This document shows, piece by piece, positions 62,687 through 64,000 of a stretch of 64,000 nt of DNA. The stretch spans positions 59,845 to 123,844 of the forward strand of contig JASANG010001689.1 in NCBI GenBank assembly GCA_030248215.1, written 5' to 3'. Within the stretch, counting starts at the first letter, position 1. Every line of letters starts with the position of its first letter. The notes under the pieces are model-generated. The model searched no databases. It saw nothing but the letters and a program-made list of their open reading frames with translations, and was not told the DNA's origin. Origin of the DNA: Enoplolaimus lenunculus. Lineage: Eukaryota > Nematoda > Enoplea > Enoplida > Thoracostomopsidae. The position numbers and the translations under genes were made by a program.

Positions 62687-63508
62687 TTGAAACAAAACAA
62701 AAAAGTCGCTACTGCAACGCATAACATGTACGCTTACAGTATTGCACAACATGACACAATACATTCAGAACATTACGATGACGGCGAGCATACCGCCGGC
62801 CGCCGTTTGCTAAGAATTCTCGAACTTTCCAATACTCAAAATACAATTTTAATAGTGACCAGATGGTATGGTGGTATCCACTTGGGTACGAATCGTTTCC
62901 GTCATATCTGTAGACTAGCCACTGCAGTTTTAAATTCCGGAAATTTTGTCCACCACCATGCCAGCGGTCGCCAAATATTGAACAGATCAGGGACCACGGA
63001 AAAGTTACTACAATACAATCGTCTTCGTAAACATAGAACACAGGACACTCCAGCTACACGAGCGAAAGTCGCCAGAATTGCACCCAATGGGGAAGTGCGG
63101 AATGTTATTCGATGTAGCCCAGGCACAGTAGAAGTAAACACAGCGACTCACAGCAACCTGCTACCTAAGGTAACGGCGCAAGCATTGCACCGTTCTGTAA
63201 AGAACGCAAACATGACGGGTCCGCAGCCCAAGGTTAGTGGTAGGTTGAGGTTACGGCACAGGGTATATCTTGCAAGTTTATTTGCGCTCCTCGTTTGCAT
63301 GCTGTTGCTTCCGCGAGCAACGCTTCAGGAAAACACTACACAACGCAGCAAACACTTGGACCTAAAACTGATTAGGCCATACCAAGACCTTAGTTGCGTT
63401 TGCGGAATAACTTACAATCATGAAACCAGTTTAAGAATTTTACTGCTGGTAGCTGGAATTGAACCAAACCCGGGGCCACCCATCACACTGGAAGGCGTTC
63501 TAAAATAA
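62687..63508 (+). mobile_element. Pre-gag open frame with Impact (YIH1/UPF0029) domain and 2A-like motif
   Basis: One frame of 273 codons from the ATG at 62687. The same frame is open back to about 62564, and that upstream part also looks Impact-like (FTDRKSTFQAH). Domain order: Impact-type domain to about 62940, with the signature IVTRWYGGIHLGTNRFRHI and the DDGEHTAGRRLL block; a basic linker; a hydrophobic segment (VYLASLFALLVCMLLL); then ILLLVAGIEPNPGP at 63437-63478, a 2A-type ribosome-skipping motif. The frame ends ten codons later. Host IMPACT/YIH1 proteins bind GCN1 and restrain GCN2. A role for the domain in the element is inference. Confidence 0.85.
63455..63478 (+). other. 2A-like motif GIEPNPGP
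   Basis: Matches the D/G-x-E-x-N-P-G-P pattern preceded by a Leu-rich helix (RILLLVA), as in 2A-like sequences of invertebrate retroelements. Confidence 0.85.
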
Positions 63509-63599
63509 ACCCTGACAAAAGCCCTTCAGTTACTAAATGAAAATAACTTAGATTTCGAAACCCCCGAAACAAAGCGGCAACTTGTCGAAGCATTAAACA

Positions 63600-64000
63600 C
63601 TTACCCACCTGGGGCGGTAAATTTAGCCATTCAGTGTGCACAAAAGACAGAAGCATCCACTTCCAGTGGTAACCATCGGTCGTTATCACTTCCAGTTGCC
63701 AGAATTTTACGAAAAAGACACGGCTATTTGGTTTTCTCAGATTGAGCCACTACTAGATGGTTTAACCGAATATCAAAAACGTAACAGCCTTTTAAATATT
63801 TTACCGACCAACGTTATGATAGACAGTGGAGCGAAAGCGACTGATGAGTACACAGCCATTAAGGACAGCATAATTAAATACTTCGGTCAAAGCCAGGAAA
63901 CGCAGCTTAGGAAGTTGTTAGCAGAACAAACTTTGTATGATCGTAAGCCATCAGCCGTATTGAGACAGTTACAAAGGCTGGCTCCTGACAGCCCAAACCT
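63600..64000 (+). mobile_element. gag-like region of the LTR element
   Basis: Encodes matches to the Ty3/gypsy gag capsid core typical of arthropod and other invertebrate elements: an aromatic IWFSQIEPLL segment, a YFGQSQETQLRKLL segment and DRKPSAVLRQLQRL. It runs off the end of the window. Confidence 0.75.

Larger units (their letters stand above)
61791..64000 (+). mobile_element. Ty3/gypsy-type LTR retrotransposon, 5' part (cut by window end)
   Basis: Inserted in a bestrophin intron, in sense opposite to that gene, at the end of a family P copy. Parts seen in order: a 5' LTR with TATA and AATAAA words; a primer-binding-type TTGGTGACCCCGACGTGATC; a pre-gag open frame with an Impact/UPF0029 domain and a terminal 2A-like motif; a gag-like region running off the window. 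No 3' LTR or pol is in view. Long frames and clean LTR features suggest a fairly young copy; I cannot say whether the whole element is intact. Confidence 0.85.

Noticed and set aside
1-64000. Nematode origin, based on TTAGGC and TTTTCAG acceptors
   Set aside because: TTAGGC here belongs to MITE interiors rather than telomeres, and intron sizes, SINE load and the MAP7-type gene do not favour a nematode; not excluded outright.

Overview
This is 64 kb of animal (metazoan) nuclear DNA. It is AT-rich and gene-poor, has canonical GT..AG introns with T-rich acceptors, and is crowded with short terminal-inverted-repeat (TIR) elements. The host genes show a bilaterian animal. Their families (MAP7/ensconsin, bestrophin), the piggyBac, the tRNA-derived SINEs and the 2A-bearing retroelement suit a marine invertebrate such as a tunicate, but the sequence does not settle the lineage.

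Layout. (1) 1.9-20.2 kb, minus strand: at least five exons of a MAP7/ensconsin-like microtubule-associated protein gene, including one 3.6-kb disordered exon. A 4.3-kb TIR element (10384-14694) sits between its exons. It has 268-bp arms, its own open frames and no transposase I recognise. (2) 20.2-29.9 kb: no gene recognised, only layered MITE families. (3) 29.9-32.3 kb: a complete-looking piggyBac transposon inserted at a TTAA inside a MITE. (4) 35.8-40.6 kb, minus strand: one good terminal exon and two weaker exon candidates of an unidentified gene or genes. (5) 40.6-53.5 kb: repeats, including a triple-nested hAT-like stack, a unit with 73-bp flanking direct repeats, and a 2.4-kb 9-bp-unit satellite carried inside a TIR element. 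(6) 53.7-56.2 kb, plus strand: an intronless frame for an 828-residue predicted type I membrane protein. (7) 59.3-61.7 kb, minus strand: the last three exons of a bestrophin chloride channel gene, with the calcium-clasp acidic cluster intact. (8) 61.8 kb to the end: the 5' part of a Ty3/gypsy-type LTR retrotransposon. It carries, before gag, an open frame with an Impact/YIH1 (UPF0029) domain that ends in a 2A-like motif.

The main structural theme is related TIR families (A and B here) with ends like GGCCCATGT and 8-bp target-site duplications. Their interiors are hexamer arrays of GCCTAA/TTAGGC, the same unit as the nematode telomere repeat. One copy instead carries the 9-bp satellite. Five perfect 8-bp duplications show that these repeat-bearing units move as transposons. 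A stretch of the same hexamer also lies inside the coding sequence of the membrane-protein gene, where it encodes Lys-Pro repeats.
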